From: Sphingobacterium tabacisoli
GTDB taxonomy: Bacteria; Bacteroidota; Bacteroidia; Sphingobacteriales; Sphingobacteriaceae
Assembly: GCF_017908035.1 (NCBI RefSeq)
Contig: NZ_JAEQMU010000001.1
Coordinates: forward strand, 1,736,001 to 1,800,000
DNA length: 64,000 nucleotides
Direction: 5' to 3'
The position numbers were made by a program, and so were the translations under genes. Of the stretch, positions 34,397 to 42,110 are shown piece by piece (positions within the stretch are counted from its first letter, which is position 1; each line of letters begins with the position of its first letter). The notes beneath the pieces are model-generated. The model had not been told where the DNA came from, did not search any database, and saw only the letters and a list, made by a program, of their open reading frames with translations.

Positions 34397-35365
34397 TTAC
34401 TTCTCGTCTTTAACGATAAATGTCGCTTTAGTTAACAATTCTTTATCATCCGTAGCATTTGTAGGACGCAAACGCACTTCAAATAAAGTCTCCTGTTGTT
34501 CAAAGTCAGGATATGCTGTACTAATACTCGCATAATTACTCAATGATTTGATAGTCTCTACCCGTGCACTCAATGTTTTATTTTCTAAGTAAGGAATAGC
34601 CAATGTCTTTACAGCTCCCTTCTGAAAATCCTTAATACGGCTTTCTGGAATTGTAACCCTAAAGTAAGCGCCATCCGATACATAGCCAGAAGCTAAACTA
34701 TATCCTGCCAAAGCCAACTCTCCAACCTTGAGGTTGATCGTTTCGATAGACATATCTTGAGGAGCAATCACATAACGCTCCTTTGCTGCGACATTGACCT
34801 CCGAAACTGCTCCTATCGCGCGTTCCTTCTGTCCTAATGCCATTTTCTGCTGCTCAATACGAGCACCATTCTTCACATCAGCCAACTCGGCCTGAGCGGC
34901 CAAATATTGATTTTTGGCACCTTGGTATTTAGCGTATATCTCGTCATATTTTTGCTGTGCAACCAAAGAATCAAGAAGTAGATTTTTCATCCGGTCAAGA
35001 GACTTCTGCGCAAAATCATATTGCTCTTTCAGTCCCGCTACCTTAGCATTTAGCTGTGTCAACTGTCCGTCCGTTGCCCCCTTTACCGCCATGTCATACT
35101 GCGCTTGAGCTGCCTCGAGAGCACCCTGCGCCTGTACGGATTTTGCATCGACCTCAGGCAGCTCCAAAACAATCAGAGTATCACCTTTATGCACCAATTG
35201 CCCCTCTTCGACTAGAATCCGATGGATTTTACCGGGTATCTTTGTGGTTACCGAAATCTGATCCCGCTCGATTTTTCCTTCTAGAGCCTTCTGCTGTTTC
35301 GCATCTTTGTTTGAACACCCCTGGACCAATAATGCGACAAAAGCTATATAAAATGTGTTTTTCAT
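34397..35365 (-). CDS. HlyD-family adaptor lipoprotein of the ABC-2 exporter
   Basis: A 322-residue YhiI/YbhG-like adaptor. The lipoprotein signal ends at V-Q-G-C (Cys17). The biotinyl-lipoyl-like half-motif G-K-I-H-R-I-L-V-E-E-G-Q-L-V lies at about residues 44-57, followed by a long coiled hairpin rich in Ala, Gln and Lys (about 80-180) and a second half. It connects the ABC-2 permease to the TolC channel encoded upstream. The gap to the TolC gene is 151 bases and to the permease gene 2 bases. Confidence 0.88.
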   Translation of the reverse strand: MKNTFYIAFVALLVQGCSNKDAKQQKALEGKIERDQISVTTKIPGKIHRILVEEGQLVHKGDTLIVLELPEVDAKSVQAQGALEAAQAQYDMAVKGATDGQLTQLNAKVAGLKEQYDFAQKSLDRMKNLLLDSLVAQQKYDEIYAKYQGAKNQYLAAQAELADVKNGARIEQQKMALGQKERAIGAVSEVNVAAKERYVIAPQDMSIETINLKVGELALAGYSLASGYVSDGAYFRVTIPESRIKDFQKGAVKTLAIPYLENKTLSARVETIKSLSNYASISTAYPDFEQQETLFEVRLRPTNATDDKELLTKATFIVKDEK

Positions 35366-35516
35366 TATTATTAATTATTTATAACGATGCTGACTATCGT
35401 ATTAACAGGTTGCTCTTCTTTTGTCTAAACCGTAATAAGACTGTATCATCTCTTTTTGTTTATTCTATCTATATATTCTTAAAGCCGATCCTAACGGACA
35501 GACACGAAATCCGTAC

Positions 35517-36908
35517 CTATCTTGTAATCGTATCGTAAAGGTTTCCATTAGCCTTCAACAACTCCGTTACCGCATTACGCTGATTCAGAATCTGACTATA
35601 ATAACCCAAGGATTGTTTATAAAACTCATTCTCTGCCTCCAAGCGCTCGGTCACATCACTCAACCCTTCCTCAAACTGACGCGAAGCCAAATGCAGGTTA
35701 TTCTTAGCGATTGCTACCTGTTGCTGATTCACACCAATTTTCTGAAGTCCCAGCTCATAGTCAGCACGTGTCTTACGCTGCAATAGGCTTAGCTTTTCCT
35801 TTGTATCTTCCAATTTGTTCTCATTGATCTGAATGTCCAGCTTAGCACGTTCGATAGCACTCTTATGCGTCTTACCTTCGAAAACATTCCACTTCATACC
35901 AATCCCTACAGCGTAATTTGGAGCCAACTGCAAATGGTTCGTCTTCATTTTTACATCGCCTACCTGCCCAATATCCTTCAATGTAAAATGAGAATCAAAA
36001 GCATTCAGATAAGAAACACTACCAAAAGCAAAGACTAGTGGTAACTTTCCACCTTTTTCTTTTTTCAATGCAAAGTCATAAGCCTTTTGTGAAGCCTCAA
36101 GAGCCTGCAACTCTTTACGGTTCATTACCGTAGCTTCATCCAAAGCAAGCACAATCTCGGATAGTGGGTATACAACAGTCTCCAATTCAGCTTTATCCAG
36201 TCCAGTCAGTTCTTGCAATTTATAATACAGCAACTCGCGATTACTTTCGACTTCCGCTTTTTTATTTTCCAATTCCAGCATCGCTAACTTCAGCTTATCC
36301 CGATCATAAGGAATAGCTAATCCATTATCAATGGCCTTGACAACCTTCTGATGCTCTTTATTCAATCGCTTTTCAGAATCCGCAATAAGCACATCTACCT
36401 CACGCAATAGCATCAATTGATCGAAAGAAAACAACACCTCTTGTGCAATTTGATCACGTCCTGCCTCTTGCATCAGCGACTGGGCGATAAATTTCTGTTC
36501 TAATGCCTTTTGTCCGTTCGTAATCTGCAAACCACTAAAAATAACCTGCTTAGCAGTCACACCTGCCAGTGCTACCTGTGTAGACAGGTTCGATCTTTGC
36601 GATCCCTCAAACAGATTAAAACCAGTAATAGGAAGATGATGTGTTGGCAAATCTAGATCAACACTGCTGTTAAGATAACCATATCCACCATGCAGGGATA
36701 CTGTTGGAAGAAACTTACCTTTTACTTCCTCCCGCTCCAAAGCTACTTTTTGGTTTTCCAGATAAGCATTTTGCATCCCCTTATTATGCCTTACTGCCTG
36801 TTCAACAGGTGCCTTAAAACTGGTCAACTGCTCCTGTGCCAGCAAACTCCCGGAGATACTGCTTCCTAAATAAAAGAAGAAAAAAAGACAACAATACCTA
36901 TATTTCAT
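35517..36908 (-). CDS. TolC-family outer-membrane channel of the ABC-2 exporter
   Basis: A 463-residue outer-membrane efflux protein with a signal peptide (residues 1-25, ending L-L-A-Q) and two TolC repeats. A-V-G-I-G-M-K-W-N-V-F-E-G lies at about residue 345 and E-G-L-S-D-V-T-E-R-L-E-A-E near the end; both are family features. It is the first gene of the operon channel-adaptor-permease-(GNAT). Upstream lie a TAnnTTTG element, a 16-base palindrome and a Crp/Fnr-type gene on the same strand, so local activation is likely. Confidence 0.9.
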   Translation of the reverse strand: MKYRYCCLFFFFYLGSSISGSLLAQEQLTSFKAPVEQAVRHNKGMQNAYLENQKVALEREEVKGKFLPTVSLHGGYGYLNSSVDLDLPTHHLPITGFNLFEGSQRSNLSTQVALAGVTAKQVIFSGLQITNGQKALEQKFIAQSLMQEAGRDQIAQEVLFSFDQLMLLREVDVLIADSEKRLNKEHQKVVKAIDNGLAIPYDRDKLKLAMLELENKKAEVESNRELLYYKLQELTGLDKAELETVVYPLSEIVLALDEATVMNRKELQALEASQKAYDFALKKEKGGKLPLVFAFGSVSYLNAFDSHFTLKDIGQVGDVKMKTNHLQLAPNYAVGIGMKWNVFEGKTHKSAIERAKLDIQINENKLEDTKEKLSLLQRKTRADYELGLQKIGVNQQQVAIAKNNLHLASRQFEEGLSDVTERLEAENEFYKQSLGYYSQILNQRNAVTELLKANGNLYDTITR

Positions 36909-36943
36909 ACTAATTTAATTTCATACTATTTTTATAAACAAGA

Positions 36944-36951
36944 CAAAACTA
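36944..36951 (-). promoter_or_regulatory. -7 element of the ABC-2 exporter operon
   Basis: The minus strand reads TAGTTTTG (TAnnTTTG). The predicted start near 36939 leaves a leader of about 31 bases. There is no TTTG -33 element at standard spacing; the palindrome at 36973-36988 occupies the upstream side. Confidence 0.55.
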
Positions 36952-36972
36952 CGTCTAAATTGTTATTAAAAA

Positions 36973-36988
36973 TTTAAGATATCTTAAA
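36973..36988. promoter_or_regulatory. 16-base perfect palindrome, probable Crp/Fnr-type operator
   Basis: TTTAAGATATCTTAAA is a perfect palindrome just downstream of the second Crp/Fnr gene. Its centre (36980.5) is 36.5 bases from the last G of the next -7 element, exactly as at the gdx promoter, placing it near -41.5. Confidence 0.6.
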
Positions 36989-36992
36989 AAAA

Positions 36993-37553
36993 TCACTTCA
37001 AACCACGTATAACCGAAAGAGTCTGCTGCGAAACGCCTAAAAAAGAAGCAATATGTCCCAATGTAGCCTTCTGAAAAAGAGCCGGATTCTCGGCGATTAG
37101 CGACTGATAACGTTCGCTAGCGGTTTCAAACTGCATATTATAAAAACGCTTCGAAAAATTGATCAAAGAATCCAACAGAATCCGTTGTATAATACGGTTC
37201 ATCGTAATGTCTGCTGCCGCTAGATCTTGTATCGCCGAAAATGGAACCCGAGTAATACAGGTCTCGTTAAGCGCTTGAAACCCGAAAACCGAAGGCTTAT
37301 CATAATAAAGGCTCTCTATACCGGTACCAAAAGTATCAGGACCGAAAAAATAATGTGTTATGTCTTTCTTCCCCTTATTATAGTAAATCCGTGTAAAACC
37401 ACTCTCTACAAAATAAACATGCTTTAAATAACTCCCTGGAGAAAAAACAACCGCTCCTTTATCATATTTTTTCGTCTCTGACATCGCCGTAAATACAAAT
37501 TCAATTTCATCATTTATAGGGTATAGACTTTTTAAATAGTCAATAATTCTCAT
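36993..37553 (-). CDS. Crp/Fnr-family transcription regulator
   Basis: A 186-residue protein, the same length and layout as the Crp/Fnr gene near 2 kb: a cyclic-nucleotide-binding-like barrel (about residues 20-120), a dimer helix, and a C-terminal helix-turn-helix (about 155-186). No FNR cysteine cluster is seen. The recognition helix is S-Q-Q-T-L-S-V-I-R, lacking the Glu and Arg of the FNR E-x-x-S-R triad. That fits the different palindrome (TTTAAG/CTTAAA) just downstream, in front of the TolC-HlyD-ABC-2 operon. It is probably the local regulator of that exporter. Ligand unknown. Confidence 0.87.
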   Translation of the reverse strand: MRIIDYLKSLYPINDEIEFVFTAMSETKKYDKGAVVFSPGSYLKHVYFVESGFTRIYYNKGKKDITHYFFGPDTFGTGIESLYYDKPSVFGFQALNETCITRVPFSAIQDLAAADITMNRIIQRILLDSLINFSKRFYNMQFETASERYQSLIAENPALFQKATLGHIASFLGVSQQTLSVIRGLK

Positions 37554-37722
37554 AGTTTATCTTTAAACATAGCCATCGGCCAATCCAATTTGAATATATC
37601 TATTTTAACGCCAATTATCCAAACTTGATTAAAAAGTATTTAAGAAAGACCTTCAAAGAACACGGAAATAATACAACTGGATATTTTTTTAAACCTCATA
37701 AGAATAAAAAGAAAAATATTCA

Positions 37723-37730
37723 TATCTTTG
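37723..37730 (+). promoter_or_regulatory. -7 element of the rpsF operon
   Basis: TATCTTTG followed by CAC is a full TAnnTTTG match. Predicted transcription start near 37735; leader about 43 bases. Confidence 0.6.
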
Positions 37731-37733
37731 CAC

Positions 37734-37749
37734 TTCCGTAAGTACGGAA
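37734..37749 (+). promoter_or_regulatory. Leader hairpin before rpsF (possible S6:S18 autoregulatory site)
   Basis: TTCCGTA (37734-37740) pairs with TACGGAA (37743-37749), leaving a tiny loop. It starts at about the first transcribed base. rpsF leaders in many bacteria carry an S6:S18-binding element with a conserved CCG; this hairpin contains CCG, but the match to that motif is only partial. Confidence 0.4.
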
Positions 37750-37777
37750 ACTTTAAATTAACATAATTATTTAAAAA

Positions 37778-38146
37778 ATGCAACAGTACGAATCTGTAAT
37801 CATTCTTACCCCGTTGCTTTCAGAGGATGCTGCGAAAGAAACTATCGCAAAATTCAAAAGCATCCTTACAGAAGGCGGAGCCGAAATTATCGCTGAAGAT
37901 AATTGGGGTTTGAAAAAATTAGCGTATCCAATCCAGAAAAAAACAACTGGATTCTATCACTTAACTGAATTCAAGGCTCCAGGTGAATTAATTAAAAAAT
38001 TAGAGCTTGAATACAAGCGCGATGAGCGTGTGATGCGCTTTTTAACTATCGCTTTAGATAAGCACGCTGTTGCTTATAGCGAGAAAAAACGCAGCGGTGC
38101 ATTCAACAAGAAAGCTGAAACTAAAACTGAGGAGGTAGCAAACTAA
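37778..38146 (+). CDS. rpsF: 30S ribosomal protein S6
   Basis: A 122-residue S6 protein. The core (about residues 1-95) shows Y-E-S-V-I-I-L-T-P near the start and [13 protein letters not shown] near residue 80, both diagnostic. A basic/acidic tail of about 25 residues (K-K-A-E-T-K-T-E-E) follows, common in Bacteroidota. S6 binds S18 and the central domain of 16S rRNA. It is the first gene of rpsF-rpsR-rplI, and its stop codon overlaps the rpsR start (TAATG). Confidence 0.97.
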   Translation: MQQYESVIILTPLLSEDAAKETIAKFKSILTEGGAEIIAEDNWGLKKLAYPIQKKTTGFYHLTEFKAPGELIKKLELEYKRDERVMRFLTIALDKHAVAYSEKKRSGAFNKKAETKTEEVAN

Positions 38147-38409
38147 TGTCAAAAGAGAACATTCAATACGTGACAGCTCCTAAAGTAGAGGACAACCGTA
38201 AAAAATACTGTCGTTTCAAGAAAAACGGTATTAAGTACATCGACTACAAAGACGCAAACTTCTTAATGAAATTTGTTAACGATCAAGGTAAAATCTTACC
38301 TCGTCGTCTTACTGGTACATCATTGAAATTCCAACGTAAAGTAGCGCAAGCGGTGAAACGTGCACGTATCATCGGACTTATGCCTTACGTAGCTGATTCA
38401 TTAAAATAA
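38146..38409 (+). CDS. rpsR: 30S ribosomal protein S18
   Basis: An 87-residue basic protein with the S18 signatures [17 protein letters not shown] and [22 protein letters not shown]. It pairs with S6 on the small subunit platform. Translation is coupled to rpsF by a one-base overlap; rplI follows after 14 bases that include GGAGG, one of few strong Shine-Dalgarno-like sequences in the window. Confidence 0.98.
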   Translation: MSKENIQYVTAPKVEDNRKKYCRFKKNGIKYIDYKDANFLMKFVNDQGKILPRRLTGTSLKFQRKVAQAVKRARIIGLMPYVADSLK

Positions 38410-38423
38410 GGAGGATACGATAA

Positions 38424-38867
38424 ATGGAAATTATATTAAAACAAGATGTTAAACACCTTGGTGAAAAAGACGATATCGTAGTAGTAAAACCTGGTTTCGG
38501 ACGCAACTACTTAATTCCTCAAGGATTTGCTATTTTAGCAACATCTTCAGCAAAAAAAGTATTGGCTGAGAACATCAAACAAGCTCAGTTCAAACAAGAG
38601 AAAATTAAGAAAGATGCAACAGAATTAGCAACTAAATTAGAAAACGTTAAGCTTTCTATCGGTGCTAAAGCTGGTGAAACAGGAAAAATCTTCGGTAAAG
38701 TAAACAGCATTCAAATTGCTGACGCATTGAAAGCACAAGGTTACGAAGTAGATCGTCGCCGTATTACTTTCGAAGTAGAACCTAAAACACTAGGTGAATA
38801 CGTAGCTAACTTAAACTTACACAAAGAAGTGAAAGTTCAAGTTCCTTTCGAAGTAGTAGCTGAGTAA
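38424..38867 (+). CDS. rplI: 50S ribosomal protein L9
   Basis: A 147-residue L9 protein. The N-terminal RNA-binding domain has the signature G-x-x-x-x-V-x-V-x-x-G-Y/F-x-R-N-Y-L-x-P as V-V-V-K-P-G-F-G-R-N-Y-L-I-P-Q at about residues 20-34. A long central helix (about 40-75) and a C-terminal domain follow. It is the last gene of the ribosomal operon and is followed by a strong terminator. Confidence 0.97.
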   Translation: MEIILKQDVKHLGEKDDIVVVKPGFGRNYLIPQGFAILATSSAKKVLAENIKQAQFKQEKIKKDATELATKLENVKLSIGAKAGETGKIFGKVNSIQIADALKAQGYEVDRRRITFEVEPKTLGEYVANLNLHKEVKVQVPFEVVAE

Positions 38868-38888
38868 TCAGTACACGATGAAAAATAC

Positions 38889-38921
38889 AGAGGAGATAAT
38901 GAAAATTATCTCCTCTTTTTT
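38889..38921 (+). terminator. Terminator of the rpsF-rpsR-rplI operon
   Basis: AGAGGAGATAAT (38889-38900) pairs perfectly with ATTATCTCCTCT (38905-38916) around a GAAA tetraloop, followed by a T-run. Confidence 0.9.
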
Positions 38922-39006
38922 GTATCCTGCTTCTCAAAGACATTCCTCTCCCTCTTCCATCCCCTCCAAAGCCGACCAAAAGCTAGTAGATAAAGAAAGT
39001 TTTCCC

Positions 39007-39014
39007 TATTTTTG
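39007..39014 (+). promoter_or_regulatory. -7 element before the small membrane-protein gene
   Basis: TATTTTTG matches TAnnTTTG. Predicted start near 39019; the ATG at 39039 follows a leader of about 20 bases. Confidence 0.5.
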
Positions 39015-39038
39015 ACCAAAACAAAAGAAGTATTTGAT

Positions 39039-39359
39039 ATGAGGCCAAAAACAATCATTATTGCAATCCTACTCGCCATCGTTGTCATTATATTATTTAA
39101 CAATAAAGAAGAAAGCACCTTCTGGTTTTTTGGAGAAATTAGAACTTCCAAGCTTATTCTGCTCGCAGCGTTCTATGTATTAGGTATGATTACAGGCGGT
39201 ATCCTCTTCAGGCGTCGTAAAAAGCACCCGAAAGAATATGCTATAACCAACCCAAATATTCCCACCACAGTAATTACAGATACAGATAGCACCACTTCAT
39301 CTCCATATGCCCCAACAGCACTATCAGATGAAGACCGTGAATTTATTAGAAGAGACTAA
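39039..39359 (+). CDS. Small two-helix membrane protein, LapA/DUF1049-like
   Basis: About 106 residues from the ATG at 39039; an in-frame TTG at 39012 lies inside the promoter element and was rejected. Two hydrophobic segments are visible, at about residues 3-20 (I-I-I-A-I-L-L-A-I-V-V-I-I-L-F) and 38-58 (L-I-L-L-A-A-F-Y-V-L-G-M-I-T-G-G), separated by a short F-W-F-F-G strand. They are followed by R-R-R-K-K and a Thr/Ser-rich cytosolic tail ending D-E-D-R-E-F-I-R-R-D. The arrangement resembles LapA-domain proteins. The gene lies five bases before a HAD phosphatase gene, so the two may be co-transcribed. Function unknown. Confidence 0.65.
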   Translation: MRPKTIIIAILLAIVVIILFNNKEESTFWFFGEIRTSKLILLAAFYVLGMITGGILFRRRKKHPKEYAITNPNIPTTVITDTDSTTSSPYAPTALSDEDREFIRRD

Positions 39360-39364
39360 ATAAC

Positions 39365-40021
39365 ATGCAGGAACTTGCTTTATTATTCGATATGGATGGC
39401 GTAATAGCCCACACAAACCCATATCATTCAAAAGCTTTCGAGGCCTTCTTTGACAGACATAACATCTCCTATAGCCTTCCAGAGTTTGAAGAACACATGT
39501 ATGGGAAACACAACTCCTACATCATGTCCCACTTCTTCAAAAGACCTATTACAGGCGAAGAGCTACTACAGCTGGAAGAGGAAAAAGAAGGACTCTTCCG
39601 AGAAATTTATGCCAATCATATCCAAGATTTACCAGGATATATCTCCTTCCTAAGTCAGGCTAAACAACAGGGCATAAAAACGGGAGTAGCGACTTCAGCG
39701 CCACGTGCCAATATGGACCTCATTATCGACGGACTCGATATACGTAATATGATGGAATCTTTTATGTCCAGCGAAAACGTTATAAAACACAAGCCCGATC
39801 CCGAGGTCTATCTTAAATCAGCAGCCAGTCTCAATATTCCCACCAACCGTTGTATCGTATTTGAAGATTCCTTCTCTGGGATCTCAGCAGCTATTAACGC
39901 TAATATGAAAGTGGTCGGTGTTTTGAGCTCACACCACAAAAACGAGCTTCCGCCCTGCGATTTATACATATCCGATTACTCGGAACTACAGCTTACTAGC
40001 GTTCTTAATCTTATAGATTAA
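39365..40021 (+). CDS. HAD-superfamily phosphatase/phosphoglucomutase-like hydrolase
   Basis: A 218-residue subfamily-I HAD protein related to beta-phosphoglucomutase. Motif I is F-D-M-D-G-V (nucleophile Asp9), the helical cap covers about residues 17-85, motif II is at A-T-S-A, motif III at K-H-K-P-D-P-E, and motif IV at V-F-E-D-S-F-S-G-I. It should hydrolyse or transfer a phosphate on a small sugar phosphate. The exact substrate cannot be read. It follows the small membrane-protein gene by five bases; mqnC follows with its own promoter. Confidence 0.9.
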   Translation: MQELALLFDMDGVIAHTNPYHSKAFEAFFDRHNISYSLPEFEEHMYGKHNSYIMSHFFKRPITGEELLQLEEEKEGLFREIYANHIQDLPGYISFLSQAKQQGIKTGVATSAPRANMDLIIDGLDIRNMMESFMSSENVIKHKPDPEVYLKSAASLNIPTNRCIVFEDSFSGISAAINANMKVVGVLSSHHKNELPPCDLYISDYSELQLTSVLNLID

Positions 40022-40034
40022 TTAAAAAACTACT

Positions 40035-40042
40035 TATCTTTG
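40035..40042 (+). promoter_or_regulatory. -7 element of a probably leaderless mqnC promoter
   Basis: TATCTTTG matches TAnnTTTG and ends six bases before the mqnC ATG at 40049. The start of transcription should therefore fall at or within about three bases of the start codon. Confidence 0.6.
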
Positions 40043-40048
40043 TCTGTG

Positions 40049-41173
40049 ATGAATGTTCAAGATTTATTAGCGCGTGCGCTCCAATTTGACTTCCTTTCTA
40101 AGGAAGAAGGTATGTTCTTATACCATAATGCAGCTACGACACAATTAGCTCACGTAGCTAATCTACTGCGGAAAAAACAAGTACCACATGGCAAAGTGAC
40201 CTGGCAGATTGACAGAAATGTAAATACAACAAACGTCTGTATAGCTAATTGCAAATTTTGTAATTTCTTCAGACGCCCAGGCCATGAAGATAGTTATATC
40301 ACCGATATAGAAACCTATAAAGCTAAAATAGAGGAAACCTTCAAATATGGAGGTGACCAACTCCTATTACAAGGAGGACATCACCCAGACTTAGGTATAG
40401 CGTTCTATCAAAATCTTTTTAAACAGCTCAAAGAACTATATCCTACGCTCAAATTGCATTCGCTGGGACCTCCCGAAATTGCGCATATCGCCAAGCTAGA
40501 AGGAATGTCGCATATTGATGTACTGACAACACTCAAAGAAGCTGGATTAGACTCTCTACCTGGAGCAGGTGCAGAAATACTGAACGACCGGGTCAGAAGA
40601 CTGATTTCAAAGGGTAAATGTGGTGGACAGGAATGGCTGGATGTCATGCGTGCGGCACATAAGATAAATTTACCAACATCCGCAACAATGATGTTTGGTC
40701 ATATTGAAACCATTGAAGAACGCTTCGAACACCTCGTTTGGATTCGTGAAGTACAAAGTGAAAAGCCCGTCGACAATCATGGATTTATAGCTTTCATACC
40801 TTGGCCTTTCCAAGACGATGGTACATTATTGAAAAGACTACGTGGAATTGCTAACAATGTCACTGGAGACGAATACATACGCATGATTGCACTCAGTCGA
40901 ATCATGCTTCCAAACATCAAGAACATCCAGGCATCGTGGCTAACCGTAGGCAAACCGATAGCGCAGATGTGCTTACACAGTGGAGCAAATGATTTTGGGT
41001 CTATCATGATAGAGGAAAATGTGGTCTCTGCAGCCGGTGCACCGCATAGATTTACCTCAAAATCAATACAGGACGCAATCATAGAAGCTGGTTTTGAGCC
41101 TCAACTACGTACGCAAACCTATCAATTTAGAGAAATTCCAGAGTCAATGGTTGAACAGGTCATAAATTATTAA
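40049..41173 (+). CDS. mqnC: Cyclic dehypoxanthinyl futalosine synthase (radical SAM)
   Basis: About 374 residues from the ATG at 40049; an in-frame TTG at 40040 lies within the promoter element. It is a radical-SAM enzyme of the futalosine menaquinone pathway that cyclises dehypoxanthine futalosine. The iron-sulfur motif is C-I-A-N-C-K-F-C (about residues 69-76), preceded by D-R-N-V-N-T-T-N-V. L-L-Q-G-G-H-H-P-D, G-L-D-S-L-P-G-A-G-A-E and T-M-M-F-G-H separate MqnC from the sister enzyme MqnE. No other mqn gene is in the window, so the pathway is dispersed. Confidence 0.93.
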   Translation: MNVQDLLARALQFDFLSKEEGMFLYHNAATTQLAHVANLLRKKQVPHGKVTWQIDRNVNTTNVCIANCKFCNFFRRPGHEDSYITDIETYKAKIEETFKYGGDQLLLQGGHHPDLGIAFYQNLFKQLKELYPTLKLHSLGPPEIAHIAKLEGMSHIDVLTTLKEAGLDSLPGAGAEILNDRVRRLISKGKCGGQEWLDVMRAAHKINLPTSATMMFGHIETIEERFEHLVWIREVQSEKPVDNHGFIAFIPWPFQDDGTLLKRLRGIANNVTGDEYIRMIALSRIMLPNIKNIQASWLTVGKPIAQMCLHSGANDFGSIMIEENVVSAAGAPHRFTSKSIQDAIIEAGFEPQLRTQTYQFREIPESMVEQVINY

Positions 41174-41194
41174 GAAAGCCTTAAAAACAGTCCA

Positions 41195-41755
41195 ATGAAA
41201 GACATTATGCTCAATATAGAAGCATTGATTTTTGCTTCCGAAGAAGGAATTTCCGCTATCGAGATTAAAAACGTACTTCAAGACGCACTACTAATCGAGA
41301 TCAATAAAGATGAGGTACTATCCTTTCTTGACAAAATAAAAGTAAAGTATCAGGGCGAAGACTCCGTCTTTACCTTATCTCCCATCAATAACAAGTACCA
41401 GTTTTTGACAAAGGTAATATACCATGACGCTATAAATCAATTACAGGCGCATCGTGACCGCAAAAAGTTGAGTCAGGCTGGACTAGAGACACTCTCCATA
41501 ATTGCCTATAGACAGCCTATTACCAAGCTCGAGGTAGAACAGATTCGAGGCGTAAACTGTGACTATTCCATACAACGCTTATTAGAAAAGGACCTTATAA
41601 AAATTGTGGGAAAAGCGGAGAGTATCGGAAAACCCTTGCTTTATGCTACAAGTGATCAATTTATGAATCATTTTGGAATAAATTCTGTGAAAGACCTTCC
41701 TCAACTTAAGGATATTATCAACGAAGAAAATAGCATCGGCGAGATTATAGAATAA
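41195..41755 (+). CDS. scpB: Segregation and condensation protein B
   Basis: A 186-residue ScpB with two winged-helix domains (about residues 8-75 and 95-165). L-E-T-L-S-I-I-A-Y-R-Q-P-I-T-K-L-E-V-E-Q-I-R-G-V-N is the family signature. It partners ScpA and SMC in chromosome condensation and segregation. ScpA is not in the window. The gene starts 21 bases after mqnC and is probably transcribed with it; a small acidic gene follows. Confidence 0.95.
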   Translation: MKDIMLNIEALIFASEEGISAIEIKNVLQDALLIEINKDEVLSFLDKIKVKYQGEDSVFTLSPINNKYQFLTKVIYHDAINQLQAHRDRKKLSQAGLETLSIIAYRQPITKLEVEQIRGVNCDYSIQRLLEKDLIKIVGKAESIGKPLLYATSDQFMNHFGINSVKDLPQLKDIINEENSIGEIIE

Positions 41756-41880
41756 GGCAAAACCAAAACAACAAAACAAAACACTGATAATCAGCTGCAT
41801 ATTTTTAAAAAAAAGTTTTAAGTTTTGATTTTCTTATCTAATTTTACGCTAGAATTAATAACAGAAAGAATTAGCTTACT

Positions 41881-42045
41881 ATGATGAACGAGAGTGTCGA
41901 AAAGTTTGAAATTGAAGAGGAATTAATCAATTTTAATGGTCCAGAGGACGATTCTGATGACTTTGATGATGATGATTTCGGATTAGAAATTGACTCTATA
42001 GGTGGGTTTGATGATTTTGATGATGAGGATGAAGATGATTTCTAA
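41881..42045 (+). CDS. Small hyperacidic protein (54 residues)
   Basis: An open frame ATG-ATG-AAC to TAA gives 54 residues with very many Asp and Glu, clustered in D-D-S-D-D-F-D-D-D-D-F and F-D-D-F-D-D-E-D-E-D-D-F. It contains no Cys, His, Arg or Trp and a single Lys. Phe residues recur every three to four positions among the acids, a pattern seen in flexible interaction tails. It sits 125 bases after scpB and ends 37 bases before a clear terminator, which supports a real gene. Function unknown; DNA mimicry, cation binding or a chaperone-like role are only guesses. Confidence 0.6.
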   Translation: MMNESVEKFEIEEELINFNGPEDDSDDFDDDDFGLEIDSIGGFDDFDDEDEDDF

Positions 42046-42082
42046 ATCTCCGTTATAAAGATAGTCCACTTATACAGAAAAA

Positions 42083-42110
42083 GCGATTTTTTAAAATCGC
42101 CTTTTCTATT
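42083..42110. terminator. Terminator between the acidic-protein gene and the XRE gene
   Basis: GCGATTTT (42083-42090) pairs with AAAATCGC (42093-42100), followed by a T-rich run on the plus strand. Confidence 0.75.
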
